This document shows, piece after piece, positions 7,888 through 15,131 of a stretch of 17,949 nucleotides of DNA. The stretch is from the NCBI GenBank assembly GCA_964553325.1, contig CAZKKI010000043.1:1-17949 (forward strand). Direction: 5' to 3'. The position numbers and the translations under genes were made by a program. Every line of letters begins with the position of its first letter. The stretch's first letter is position 1. The notes beneath the pieces were generated by a model. The model was not told where the DNA came from and made no database searches. It was given only the letters and a program-made list of their open reading frames with translations. The stretch comes from BMS3ABIN04 sp964553325 (GTDB taxonomy: Bacteria > Bacteroidota > Ignavibacteria > Ignavibacteriales > Melioribacteraceae).

Positions 7888-9798
7888 TCATCCCAGCGCG
7901 TCAACCTTCCTACCGAAAAACATTAAAATCACATACAGCAATGCAAAAATCAAAACAATGGCAACAAACGGATTTAAACCGTAAGCGGTTAGCAAATCAC
8001 CTATCAACATGCTTACTATTCCGACCGACAGAGCATATGGTAATTGGGTTCTGACGTGATCGATGTGATTACATTGGGAAGCCATCGAACTCAAAATTGT
8101 AGTATCGGCAATCGGCGAACAATGATCTCCCCATACCGAACCGGCAAGCACCGAACTGATTACTCCGTGTATAATAATAACGGTGTCCGCATTCGATAAA
8201 CCAGATATCGAGGACACTTCGTTTGCCAATGGAATTACTATGGGCATAACGATTGCCATTGTTCCCCAACTTGTGCCTGTTGCAAAACTAATTGCACCGC
8301 AAATAATAAAAACCAAAATGGGGAGCAAACGGGGGTTGAGCGAATCACTTAATAAAGAAATCAAATAATCCGCGGTTTGCAAATCAACCGTAATTTTGCT
8401 GATTCCCCATGCGAAAACCAAAATAATAACTGCGAACAACATTGTTTGTACGCCTTTGTGCCATGCATTCATCGAATCGTTCAAATTTAACAACCGTTGA
8501 GAAACCGACATTATAACAGCAACTATTCCCGCTAATAAACTCGACCATAATAATGCTTTGTAAGAATCGGAATGACTTATGATATTTTGCAAAGAAAAGT
8601 TTGTTGAACCGGCGGCTTCCAAATTCAACATACCGGTATAAATCAATCCGATTACCGTACCAAATAAAATAACCAAAATCGGTACCGCACCGTTTATCCA
8701 ATTTACTTTTCTGTGGTTGGCAAATTGGTTCTTCTCCAATTCGAGCGCTTTTATTTCCGAATCGTCTCCGGTTAACTTTCCTTCCTTTCTTGCGCGCAAC
8801 TCCGCTTTAAGCATCGGACCGAAATCCCTCTGCAAAAACGAAGTGAGAAAAACAAAGAATATTGCCGCAATCGGATAAAACCTGTACGGAATCGTTTTTA
8901 AGAACACATCGTAAGCGTTTTCCGTCGAACCGATTGTTTTCAAACCTTCTGCAATTAAGCCTAATTCGTAACCAATCCACGTACTTATAATCACCAAACT
9001 TGCAACCGGCGCCGCAGTGGAATCGACAATATAAGCTAATTTTTCACGGGAAATCCTCAATTTATCCGTAATCGGGCGCATCATATTCCCGATAATTAAT
9101 GAATTTGCATAATCATCGAAAAATATTACCAAGCCCATTAACCAGCTTGCAACCATTCCGCTTTTGGCGGTTTTTGCCAGCTTAGTTATTTGCTTTGCCA
9201 ATCCTTCCGTACCTCCGTTTTTGGAAATAACACCTACCACACCACCTATAAGCAATGTAAAAACAATAACGTACATGTGGTCGGCATCCACCAAAACATT
9301 TAAAATTAAAGTATCGGACATACGGAGCAATGCTTCGACGGGATCGAAATTGTAGATTAATATCGCACCGATGTATATTCCGATAAACAAGGAAACCAAT
9401 ACTTGCCGGATAACCAATGCAAGAAGAATTGCTATAAGAGGCGGAATTATACTGAACCAACCCGGAAGTATTCTTATTAGCTTATGCTTTTCACCTAAAA
9501 TATTAAGTCGTACTTTATAAATTCCCGCTTCGGGAAATACAACCGTCGTATCCACGCGTGAATTTTTCGGTTGGAATTTATAGTTAACTGTTTTCGTATC
9601 TTTAATTAACGTTACAAAAATATGATCGACCGAATCGGGGATACCGGTAATGCTAATTTCGGTTTTAATACCGTTGAGAGAGAATTCCCGAATTCGAATT
9701 TCCTGAGCGGTAAGGTTTGTGAGATATGAAACGAATAATATGAAGATTATTTTTTTTATCAAATCAACCCGGTTTAATCTAACGTTAATTTTTACCAA
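7888..9798 (-). CDS. NhaC-family Na+/H+ antiporter with an exported N-terminal domain
   Basis: About 624-636 aa integral inner-membrane antiporter. NhaC-type signatures are intact: FFDDYANSLIIGNMMRPITD (227-246), FATGTSWGTMAIVMP (about 506-520), GSVWGDHCSPIADTT (about 553-567) and CNHIDHVRTQLPYA (576-589). Several hydrophobic helices lie between residues 115 and 630. Unusually, the transporter part is preceded by about 80 residues (about 33-110) behind a signal-like segment, strand-rich and ending in PEAGIYKVRL, which looks like a small Ig-like extracytoplasmic domain. The start is uncertain. The longest frame begins at a TTG at 9798-9796, but a TATATT box (9800-9805) abuts it. A second TTG at 9762 gives a cleaner signal peptide, reading (start)IKKIIFILFVSYLTNLTAQ. 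Preceded by the SRP RNA gene and convergent with uvrC. Ion and substrate specificity (for example malate/lactate exchange) cannot be read from the sequence. Confidence 0.9.
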   Translation of the reverse strand: MVKINVRLNRVDLIKKIIFILFVSYLTNLTAQEIRIREFSLNGIKTEISITGIPDSVDHIFVTLIKDTKTVNYKFQPKNSRVDTTVVFPEAGIYKVRLNILGEKHKLIRILPGWFSIIPPLIAILLALVIRQVLVSLFIGIYIGAILIYNFDPVEALLRMSDTLILNVLVDADHMYVIVFTLLIGGVVGVISKNGGTEGLAKQITKLAKTAKSGMVASWLMGLVIFFDDYANSLIIGNMMRPITDKLRISREKLAYIVDSTAAPVASLVIISTWIGYELGLIAEGLKTIGSTENAYDVFLKTIPYRFYPIAAIFFVFLTSFLQRDFGPMLKAELRARKEGKLTGDDSEIKALELEKNQFANHRKVNWINGAVPILVILFGTVIGLIYTGMLNLEAAGSTNFSLQNIISHSDSYKALLWSSLLAGIVAVIMSVSQRLLNLNDSMNAWHKGVQTMLFAVIILVFAWGISKITVDLQTADYLISLLSDSLNPRLLPILVFIICGAISFATGTSWGTMAIVMPIVIPLANEVSSISGLSNADTVIIIHGVISSVLAGSVWGDHCSPIADTTILSSMASQCNHIDHVRTQLPYALSVGIVSMLIGDLLTAYGLNPFVAIVLIFALLYVILMFFGRKVDALG

Positions 9799-9842
9799 AA
9801 ATATAAAAATTTAAGTTAAAAGGTTGATAATTTTTGAGGGAT

Positions 9843-9854
9843 AAAAAAGCCGGG
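9843..9854 (-). terminator. Intrinsic-type terminator formed by the end of the SRP RNA
   Basis: The closing CCCGGC of the SRP RNA stem (pairing with GCCGGG at its 5' end) runs directly into six T on the minus strand (9848-9843). The terminal stem plus U-tract probably ends the RNA; it also separates it from the antiporter gene, which begins 45-80 bases further on. Confidence 0.5.
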
Positions 9855-9938
9855 AACTAACTACCCAAACCGGTCGCTTACCGCTGCTTCCTTCCGGACC
9901 TGACGGGGTTGGGCGCCGATTTGTCAATTAGCCCCGGC
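9849..9938 (-). ncRNA. ffs: Signal recognition particle RNA (small 4.5S-type)
   Basis: The minus strand contains the hallmark SRP domain IV sequence GTCAGGTCCGGAAGGAAGCA: the asymmetric loop, the GGAA tetraloop and the GCAG opposite strand. Flanking arms pair as expected: GCCGGG with CCCGGC at the ends, CTAA with TTAG, and CCCAACC with GGTTTGGG further in. The length is about 90 nt, so this is the short form without an Alu domain, which binds Ffh and targets membrane proteins co-translationally. The ends are set from the pairing of the terminal stem; the exact mature 5' end is not visible. Confidence 0.95.
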
Positions 9939-9960
9939 AAACTTTTTATAAGGACACAAA

Positions 9961-9989
9961 TATATAAATATTTTTGCTAATCCTATCAA
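9961..9989 (-). promoter_or_regulatory. Candidate promoter of the SRP RNA gene
   Basis: On the minus strand TTGATA (9989-9984) is followed by 17 bases and TATATA (9966-9961); the overlapping TATATTTG also fits the TAnnTTTG element described for Bacteroidetes promoters. The -35 hexamer is identical to that of uvrC. The -35 box overlaps the stop codon of the GT9 gene. The predicted start near 9954 leaves about 16 bases to remove from the 5' end. A second TATAAA (about 9952-9947) lies closer to the RNA but has no good partner box. Confidence 0.5.
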
Positions 9990-11014
9990 TCATTTTTATA
10001 TAACACGGAATTTACGGCTTCAACCACTTTTGCTACGGACAAACCTCTTTCGCCACCGAAATTACATACTTTGGGATCTCCCGGACAATTAGAATCGCAA
10101 TACGATTTCTCTGGCAGAACAATTTTGCTTTCATTTCCCATAGGGCCCCAAAGCTGTGGCGACGCTGCTGGTAACGGGCAAAATATTGAAACCGTTTTAA
10201 CTTTTAATGCGGCGCAAACATGCATCGGACCGGTGCTTGATGATATCAATAGGTCGAGGGATTTTAATATACCGAACCACTCACGTAAGGTTTTCTTACT
10301 CTCCGGATCCGGATAAATCACATTTTGCAAGTTTGCTAATTCTTCAGGAATGTTTACATCCGTGATTAACAATTTGATTTCCGGATTGCCTTGTAATTCC
10401 GTTATCAGCTTTCTATATGTTGCCGGAGACCAATTAGCCGCGGAGTTTCCACTTGTCGAATGAACACCGATTAAAAATTTTTTATCTTCAAGGAATTCTA
10501 TACGTAATTTTTTCGCTCTTTCAAGTTCGGTGTGTGTTAAATGAATTTCCGTTTCCAAACTTTCCGGTTTCACGCCAATCGCTCTTGCCAAATCCATCGA
10601 ATAGTCGGCTTCGTGACGGAGCGGAATATATTTATGGCGACTGATTCCTTTTACAAAAGTTATCGCTTGATAAAACTTGTAACCGACTCCGTACCTTTTT
10701 CTAATCCCGGCAAAAAACAACATGTAGTTAATTTTTTCGTTCGGCAAAAGCATTAATGCATGAGTAAATTTGAAAGATTTTATTTCCTTTGTTTTATCCC
10801 AAAAATAATTTTTACTTTCCAGCTCGATATCGTCAATCAAAATTATTTTATCTACGTAAGGATTATTCTCATAAATATCTTTTGTGTATTTTCGTACCAT
10901 CACGGCTATAAAACTATCAGGATAACTCCTTTTAATCTCGCGTGGCAGAGGTGTTGAAAGGACAACGTCACCTATTCTATCCGGTCTTACGATAAGAATT
11001 CTTTTTTGCTTCAA
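9986..11014 (-). CDS. Glycosyltransferase family 9 (ADP-heptose:LPS heptosyltransferase-like)
   Basis: 342 aa, GT-B fold. The N terminus ILIVRPDRIGDVVLSTPLPR is the GT9 nucleotide-sugar pocket signature (RxDRIGDxxLSTP), and the C-terminal half has the conserved SSSTGPMHVCAALKVKTVSI segment. GT9 enzymes add heptose or related sugars to lipid A-core or other surface glycans at the cytoplasmic face. Near the C terminus are clustered cysteines (CDSNCPGDPKVC), a feature of some GT9 proteins. The start is TTG at 11014-11012, 11 bases after the GT4 stop, with no Shine-Dalgarno and no other in-frame start before the signature. Last gene of the operon with the FemAB-like and GT4 genes. The donor sugar is unknown. 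Confidence 0.9.
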   Translation of the reverse strand: MKQKRILIVRPDRIGDVVLSTPLPREIKRSYPDSFIAVMVRKYTKDIYENNPYVDKIILIDDIELESKNYFWDKTKEIKSFKFTHALMLLPNEKINYMLFFAGIRKRYGVGYKFYQAITFVKGISRHKYIPLRHEADYSMDLARAIGVKPESLETEIHLTHTELERAKKLRIEFLEDKKFLIGVHSTSGNSAANWSPATYRKLITELQGNPEIKLLITDVNIPEELANLQNVIYPDPESKKTLREWFGILKSLDLLISSSTGPMHVCAALKVKTVSIFCPLPAASPQLWGPMGNESKIVLPEKSYCDSNCPGDPKVCNFGGERGLSVAKVVEAVNSVLYKND

Positions 11015-11025
11015 TTTTATATTTT

Positions 11026-12147
11026 TTAGGTTAATAGTAATTCTTTGATTTTATCGAATTCAACTTGCCAGTTGAGTTCGGTGGATGCAACAATACAATT
11101 TTCCTTATACGATTTAAGTATTTCTGGCGATTTTTGCCACTTTCGGATAATATTTACAATCATTTCCGGTTCCTCTGCTGTAATGAATTCACCCACACCG
11201 TAATCTTCAACAATCGATTTCATTTGCGGTAAGTTTGTAACAAGCACCGGAACTTCCGCCATTATGTATTCAAATAATTTATTAGGCAAAGCATAAAAAT
11301 AACTTAAACTGATATTTTCTATTAATGCCACACCAACATCGGCGCCGGCTGTATATTGTAGAAGTCGCCCGTGTTCAATTGCGCCAAGGAAAAACACGCG
11401 GTCGTCAACACCCAACTCTTTCGCTTCACTCTCAAAATCACGCCGGTAAACACCTTCGCCGATTATGATAAAAACAACATCTTGTAATTTTTGAAGTGCT
11501 TTCAACACTAAAGATATTCCTCTACCTTTCAATAATACGCCTTGATACAATAAAATCAAGTTTTCCTTAGGAATATTAAATTGCGAACGGAAATCGATTT
11601 TTTCTTCGGGCTTATTGAAGGAAGGAAGATTTCGCAAAAGTAAAGTATTTGTAATTCCGTAGATGTGTGTTAAATACTCGGCGTCAAGTTCTCCCGTTAC
11701 GAGAACATAATCCGGTTTGTTTATATAAAATTTTTCAACAAGACTGATTAACATTTGAACAGATCTCTTGTCCTTCAATCCGCCGATATGCGAATACAAT
11801 TCTCTGCTGTTATAATAAAGTTTTGCTTTTCTTCTTTTTGCAAAAAAAGATGTTGTGGGTAAAACGTAAATATCTTCGGCAAAGTAATAATCGGCTTTGA
11901 TTTTTTTAAGTGCTTTAAATAACAACAATATGAATTTAAGGTAAAAGAATGCGGAAAATCTTTGTTTTGTCAATTTATAAATTGTTACATCGCCTTTAAC
12001 CGTAGCAAAATCCGGTGTTTGCCAATCGAATGCAATAACTTTTACTTTTACATTATTTGCTTTTAGTGAATCGATTAGATTAACAATTCGAGAATCTAAG
12101 TATGGATTTCCGAGAAACGTAATACACGCGGTTTTCAAATCAGACAT
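11026..12147 (-). CDS. Glycosyltransferase family 4 (GT-B)
   Basis: 373 aa. The N-terminal Rossmann half starts with TACITFLGNPYLDSRIVNLI and contains ADYYFAEDIYVLP (about 85-97), typical of acceptor-side GT4 domains. The C-terminal donor half has LLYQGVLLKGRGISLVLKAL (about 199-218), FIIIGEG (226-232), VFFLGAIEHGRLLQYTAGAD (251-270) and ALPNKLFEYIMAEVPVLVTN (286-305); the last carries the conserved E of the nucleotide-sugar site. It probably transfers a hexose from a UDP/GDP sugar to a lipid- or glycan-linked acceptor. ATG start 15 bases after the FemAB-like gene and 11 bases before the GT9 start, so it is operonic. Acceptor and donor cannot be told from the sequence. Confidence 0.9.
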   Translation of the reverse strand: MSDLKTACITFLGNPYLDSRIVNLIDSLKANNVKVKVIAFDWQTPDFATVKGDVTIYKLTKQRFSAFFYLKFILLLFKALKKIKADYYFAEDIYVLPTTSFFAKRRKAKLYYNSRELYSHIGGLKDKRSVQMLISLVEKFYINKPDYVLVTGELDAEYLTHIYGITNTLLLRNLPSFNKPEEKIDFRSQFNIPKENLILLYQGVLLKGRGISLVLKALQKLQDVVFIIIGEGVYRRDFESEAKELGVDDRVFFLGAIEHGRLLQYTAGADVGVALIENISLSYFYALPNKLFEYIMAEVPVLVTNLPQMKSIVEDYGVGEFITAEEPEMIVNIIRKWQKSPEILKSYKENCIVASTELNWQVEFDKIKELLLT

Positions 12148-12162
12148 ATACTCATCGGTAAA

Positions 12163-13128
12163 TTAATATTTATAATGCAATGTATTTCGCATAATCGATT
12201 TAGCATCGAATTTTTCTTTGAAGTCGATTAAACTTATACTCGGGGTCATCGGATTTTCGGCGGACGTATCTTGCGAAACACCTATATCGACATAAGCGAA
12301 TCCCCTTTCAGTGGAATCTTTTACAACTTCGTACATCACGCGTTGAATCGGTTTATATTGTGCGTATTCGTAAAGCAACATGTTGTAAAAACAAAGCGCA
12401 ACGTTTTTATTCGGATAAAACATTAAAGATCCTCCGATCGGTTTATCTTTAAAGTAAACCATAAATAATTTTAGTCTATCGGGAAGCAATTGTTTAAGTT
12501 TTAATAAATCCTCGTAAGAGTGTGTAGGTTTAACGTTATGTTTAGCTTTGTTTTTCAAAAGAATCGGGTAAAAATGATCGTATCTTTCATTGACTTCAAC
12601 CCTAATATCGGGATTTCTAAATGTTTTTCTGATGTTTCTTCTTATTGTCGGCGAGAAACGGGAAATTATATCACGGTCTTTTTCCAATTTTATTGCGCTC
12701 GAAATGTAATGAAGTTGATACTTAAACCCTTTCCACAACATTGCAAAGTCGAGATTTTGATTCGGGTAAGTTTCGTAAATCATTGGTGCGGAAGTTAAAA
12801 CAAACTCCTTTATTCCGTTTTGTTTTCCCCATTCCAATAAAGCGGAAACAATTTCCAACGCTTTTCTAAATTTAATATCCTTCACTACTATCGAACCGTA
12901 ACTTGCACCGATAGGCGATTCGAAAACCGTACCGTTTTCAACAATACTTCCCGGTAGCAAGGCAACAATGTTCCCCTTTTCCAGAAATATCAGATGGTTG
13001 AACTCAAATTTCCCGGGTTCGTGATAATCAAAAAACTTCTGCATGTGAAACATTGTGCCGTTACTTGAGTTCAGTACGAACTCATCCCACTTCTCTTTCC
13101 ATTCTTCGGTATAATTAATAATTTCCAT
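12163..13128 (-). CDS. FemAB/GNAT-like acyl- or aminoacyl-transferase
   Basis: 321 aa with the FemAB-type double-GNAT layout. The first half has NGTMFHMQKFFDYHEP (23-38) and LIFLEKGNIVALLPGSIVEN (46-65). The second half has PTIRRNIRKTFRN (about 155-167), GGSLMFYPNKNVALCFYNML (about 222-241) and FAYVDIGVS, where strand beta-4 and the following acyl-donor region are expected. Relatives include peptidoglycan bridge-forming FemABX enzymes and exopolysaccharide-linked FemAB proteins. Being the first gene of an operon with two glycosyltransferases, it more likely modifies an amino sugar or lipid-linked glycan than the cell-wall bridge; this is inference. ATG start, no strong Shine-Dalgarno. A possible promoter is TTAACT-N17-AATAAA just upstream, and a TAnnTTTG-like TAAATTTG (13140-13133) sits five bases before the ATG. 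Confidence 0.75.
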   Translation of the reverse strand: MEIINYTEEWKEKWDEFVLNSSNGTMFHMQKFFDYHEPGKFEFNHLIFLEKGNIVALLPGSIVENGTVFESPIGASYGSIVVKDIKFRKALEIVSALLEWGKQNGIKEFVLTSAPMIYETYPNQNLDFAMLWKGFKYQLHYISSAIKLEKDRDIISRFSPTIRRNIRKTFRNPDIRVEVNERYDHFYPILLKNKAKHNVKPTHSYEDLLKLKQLLPDRLKLFMVYFKDKPIGGSLMFYPNKNVALCFYNMLLYEYAQYKPIQRVMYEVVKDSTERGFAYVDIGVSQDTSAENPMTPSISLIDFKEKFDAKSIMRNTLHYKY

Positions 13129-13227
13129 ACAGCAAATTTAGTTTTTATTTCCCAAATAAAGAAAAAAGTTAACGGATAAGTTTTGTTCAGACACAAGCTC
13201 CGCAATTAGGAATTCGGTTAATGCCAT

Positions 13228-14130
13228 TTAGAATGTATAAATTAATGAGATGGAATGGGCGTTTCCAAGATTAAATGAAAACGGTGCAAATGCATAATCG
13301 AAATTCAATTTATTCCAAAACAATCCGGCACCCAAAGTTATTCCGCGCGATTCGTATCCGCTCATATAACCCATCCGAATCGCAAAAATTTCGTCATACA
13401 AAATTTCCGCACCCACAAGAAGATGATTATCCGTCAGATCAAGATATTTCTGAATTCCGGTTGTAACCGTTACATCCGATTTAATTTGATCCAAATAGAA
13501 TGCATAACCGATACCGAATCTCAGGTCGGTCGGGAGTTTAGTTGCTTCATTTCGTAATTCGTTCATCGAACCGATATTTTTCAACGACAACCCGGCCGAT
13601 AATCCTTCGACGTTTGTTTCATAAAACAAACCGAAATCGAAACCTAAACCGGTTGCCTCGTCGGATAAAATATTTTCGTATAAAAATTTCAATGTGGTTC
13701 CGAATGTTAAATTTTCCACAAGACTAAAACCGGTGGAAATACTCGAATAAAAGTAATGAATATCGAATTTGGCTTCGGGGTCAATTGTCGGGTTTGTTCT
13801 AACTTCAAATCCGGATATGTTCGTTGTGTTGACGGAGAATGCAAAAGGTAAGCCGAACAAACCGAAATTTACTCCCAACATTTCGCTTGTAACATCTTGT
13901 ATCCATTGGTTATGCGAAATAAAAATCTGGTTTCCTTTTATTTTGGCAATTAATGCCGGATTGTAATTCAACGAAGTAATATCGTATGCCGACGCCACTC
14001 CGAGATCTCCCATTGCTATATTTCTTGCCCCGAAACCCATTTTGAGGAAAGAAAGTCCGCTACTTCCGGCTTCTTGAGCATTTATCCGAATCGCAAGTAA
14101 AACGATAATAATTAAAATTTTATTTTTCAT
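13228..14130 (-). CDS. PorV/PorQ-family outer-membrane beta-barrel protein (second copy)
   Basis: 300 aa. Signal peptide KILIIIVLLAIRINAQ is cleaved near residues 18-20. The mature start has FLKMGFGARNIAMGDLGVAS and LNYNPALIAKI, the conserved N-terminal signature of PorV/PorQ proteins (FadL-like barrels). The rest alternates amphipathic strands (for example FGTTLKFLYENIL and FGIGYAFYL) and ends in aromatic SISLIYTF, a typical outer-membrane barrel C terminus. PorV shuttles T9SS cargo to the attachment complex after translocation. Lies five bases after the paralogue upstream and is last in an operon with a T9SS cargo gene, which supports a secretion role. Only about 30 N-terminal residues resemble the neighbouring paralogue closely, so the two are diverged, not a recent duplication. 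Confidence 0.85.
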   Translation of the reverse strand: MKNKILIIIVLLAIRINAQEAGSSGLSFLKMGFGARNIAMGDLGVASAYDITSLNYNPALIAKIKGNQIFISHNQWIQDVTSEMLGVNFGLFGLPFAFSVNTTNISGFEVRTNPTIDPEAKFDIHYFYSSISTGFSLVENLTFGTTLKFLYENILSDEATGLGFDFGLFYETNVEGLSAGLSLKNIGSMNELRNEATKLPTDLRFGIGYAFYLDQIKSDVTVTTGIQKYLDLTDNHLLVGAEILYDEIFAIRMGYMSGYESRGITLGAGLFWNKLNFDYAFAPFSFNLGNAHSISLIYTF

Positions 14131-14135
14131 AGTTA

Positions 14136-15131
14136 TTAAAAGTTAAAGTTTAATCCGATTATATGTTTATCGTATGGTGAGTACGGTTCAACCACAAACG
14201 CATAATTAAATCCCACCAACCAACTTTTGGTTGTGTAAAAATAAGAAAATCCGAGTGAAGGACGGAAAGGAAAGTCGAAATTTCCGATATTCAATTTATC
14301 AAATCCGCCTCTCAAAAAGAGATTCTCGAACAAATTATATTCCACCCCGAATTTCAAAAAGTTTAAATCGCTTGTCAGGCTTTCAAATTCAAGTGTGGCA
14401 AGCAACTTCGGATTTTCGAATTTATAAGACACCCCGATTTTTTTTGACAATGGAAATTTATCGGTAGTCGTGTTACCTTGCTCGCCGTAAACGGAAGTTG
14501 TATTCCATTTATATTTTGCGTTAATATCCGAAATAACAAGAGAGAAAGACAAATTTTTGTCGAATAAATACAAAATCCCCAAATCAAGTCCGAAACCGTT
14601 TGCGGTTACTTGTTCAAAAAGTTTGTAATAATAAAATTTAACGCTGACGCCAATGGAGAGTTTTTCGGAAAAACGATTTGCCAATCCGATAAAAAATTGG
14701 TTTTCGGAAGTGGAGAAATCTCCTATTTTGTTTCCGGAACCGTCGCGTCCGTCAATATTCGAAACTCCGGCGTTAATTACTCCAACGCTCAATCCGGCAT
14801 ACCGCAAAGTATCGTTTTCGTCGTCTTTTCTTTTAAGATTAAATCTTCTTGTATAGTTGAGAAAATTAAGCGATCTATCCAAAGATAAAAAAGAATAACC
14901 GACTTGAATAGAATTCCCTTTTTGAAAAACCGAAAGAGCGGGATTATAATACGAAACTAGTTCACCCGTCGTTACCGCGGAAATCGCATTCCCCATTCCG
15001 GTACCGCGCGCGCCAAAACCGATTCTGCTGAAAGCGCCGGGCAACACACCGGATTCACCGGCAGTTTGAGCCGCCAATGAAAAGTTAATTACCAAAAGCG
15101 ATATAAAAAGTTTAAACGGAAATTTCATCAC
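14136..15131 (-). CDS. PorV/PorQ-family outer-membrane beta-barrel protein (first copy)
   Basis: 331 aa. Signal peptide FPFKLFISLLVINFSLAAQ, then FSRIGFGARGTGMGNAISAV and VSYYNPALSVF, the PorV/PorQ N-terminal signature. A predicted transmembrane barrel follows, with alternating strands (FGLDLGILYLF, LFLRGGFDKLN) and a C-terminal aromatic residue (HIIGLNFNF). The start codon shares four bases (ATGA) with the stop of the cargo gene upstream; a second ATG follows immediately, so either could be used. Its position directly after a T9SS cargo suggests an outer-membrane shuttle or anchor partner for that protein, as PorV is in Porphyromonas; dedicated pairing is inference. Confidence 0.87.
   Translation of the reverse strand: MMKFPFKLFISLLVINFSLAAQTAGESGVLPGAFSRIGFGARGTGMGNAISAVTTGELVSYYNPALSVFQKGNSIQVGYSFLSLDRSLNFLNYTRRFNLKRKDDENDTLRYAGLSVGVINAGVSNIDGRDGSGNKIGDFSTSENQFFIGLANRFSEKLSIGVSVKFYYYKLFEQVTANGFGLDLGILYLFDKNLSFSLVISDINAKYKWNTTSVYGEQGNTTTDKFPLSKKIGVSYKFENPKLLATLEFESLTSDLNFLKFGVEYNLFENLFLRGGFDKLNIGNFDFPFRPSLGFSYFYTTKSWLVGFNYAFVVEPYSPYDKHIIGLNFNF

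Noticed and set aside
7878..7907. Inverted repeat AGGTTG...CAACCT at the convergent uvrC/antiporter junction, a possible bidirectional terminator.
   Set aside because: Only six pairs with an 18-base loop, partly inside the antiporter coding end and with no T-run; not strong enough to call.
13133..13156. TTTG and TAAATTTG pair upstream of the FemAB-like gene as a Bacteroidetes-type promoter.
   Set aside because: The spacing is 12 bases, shorter than the roughly 17-20 expected for such promoters.
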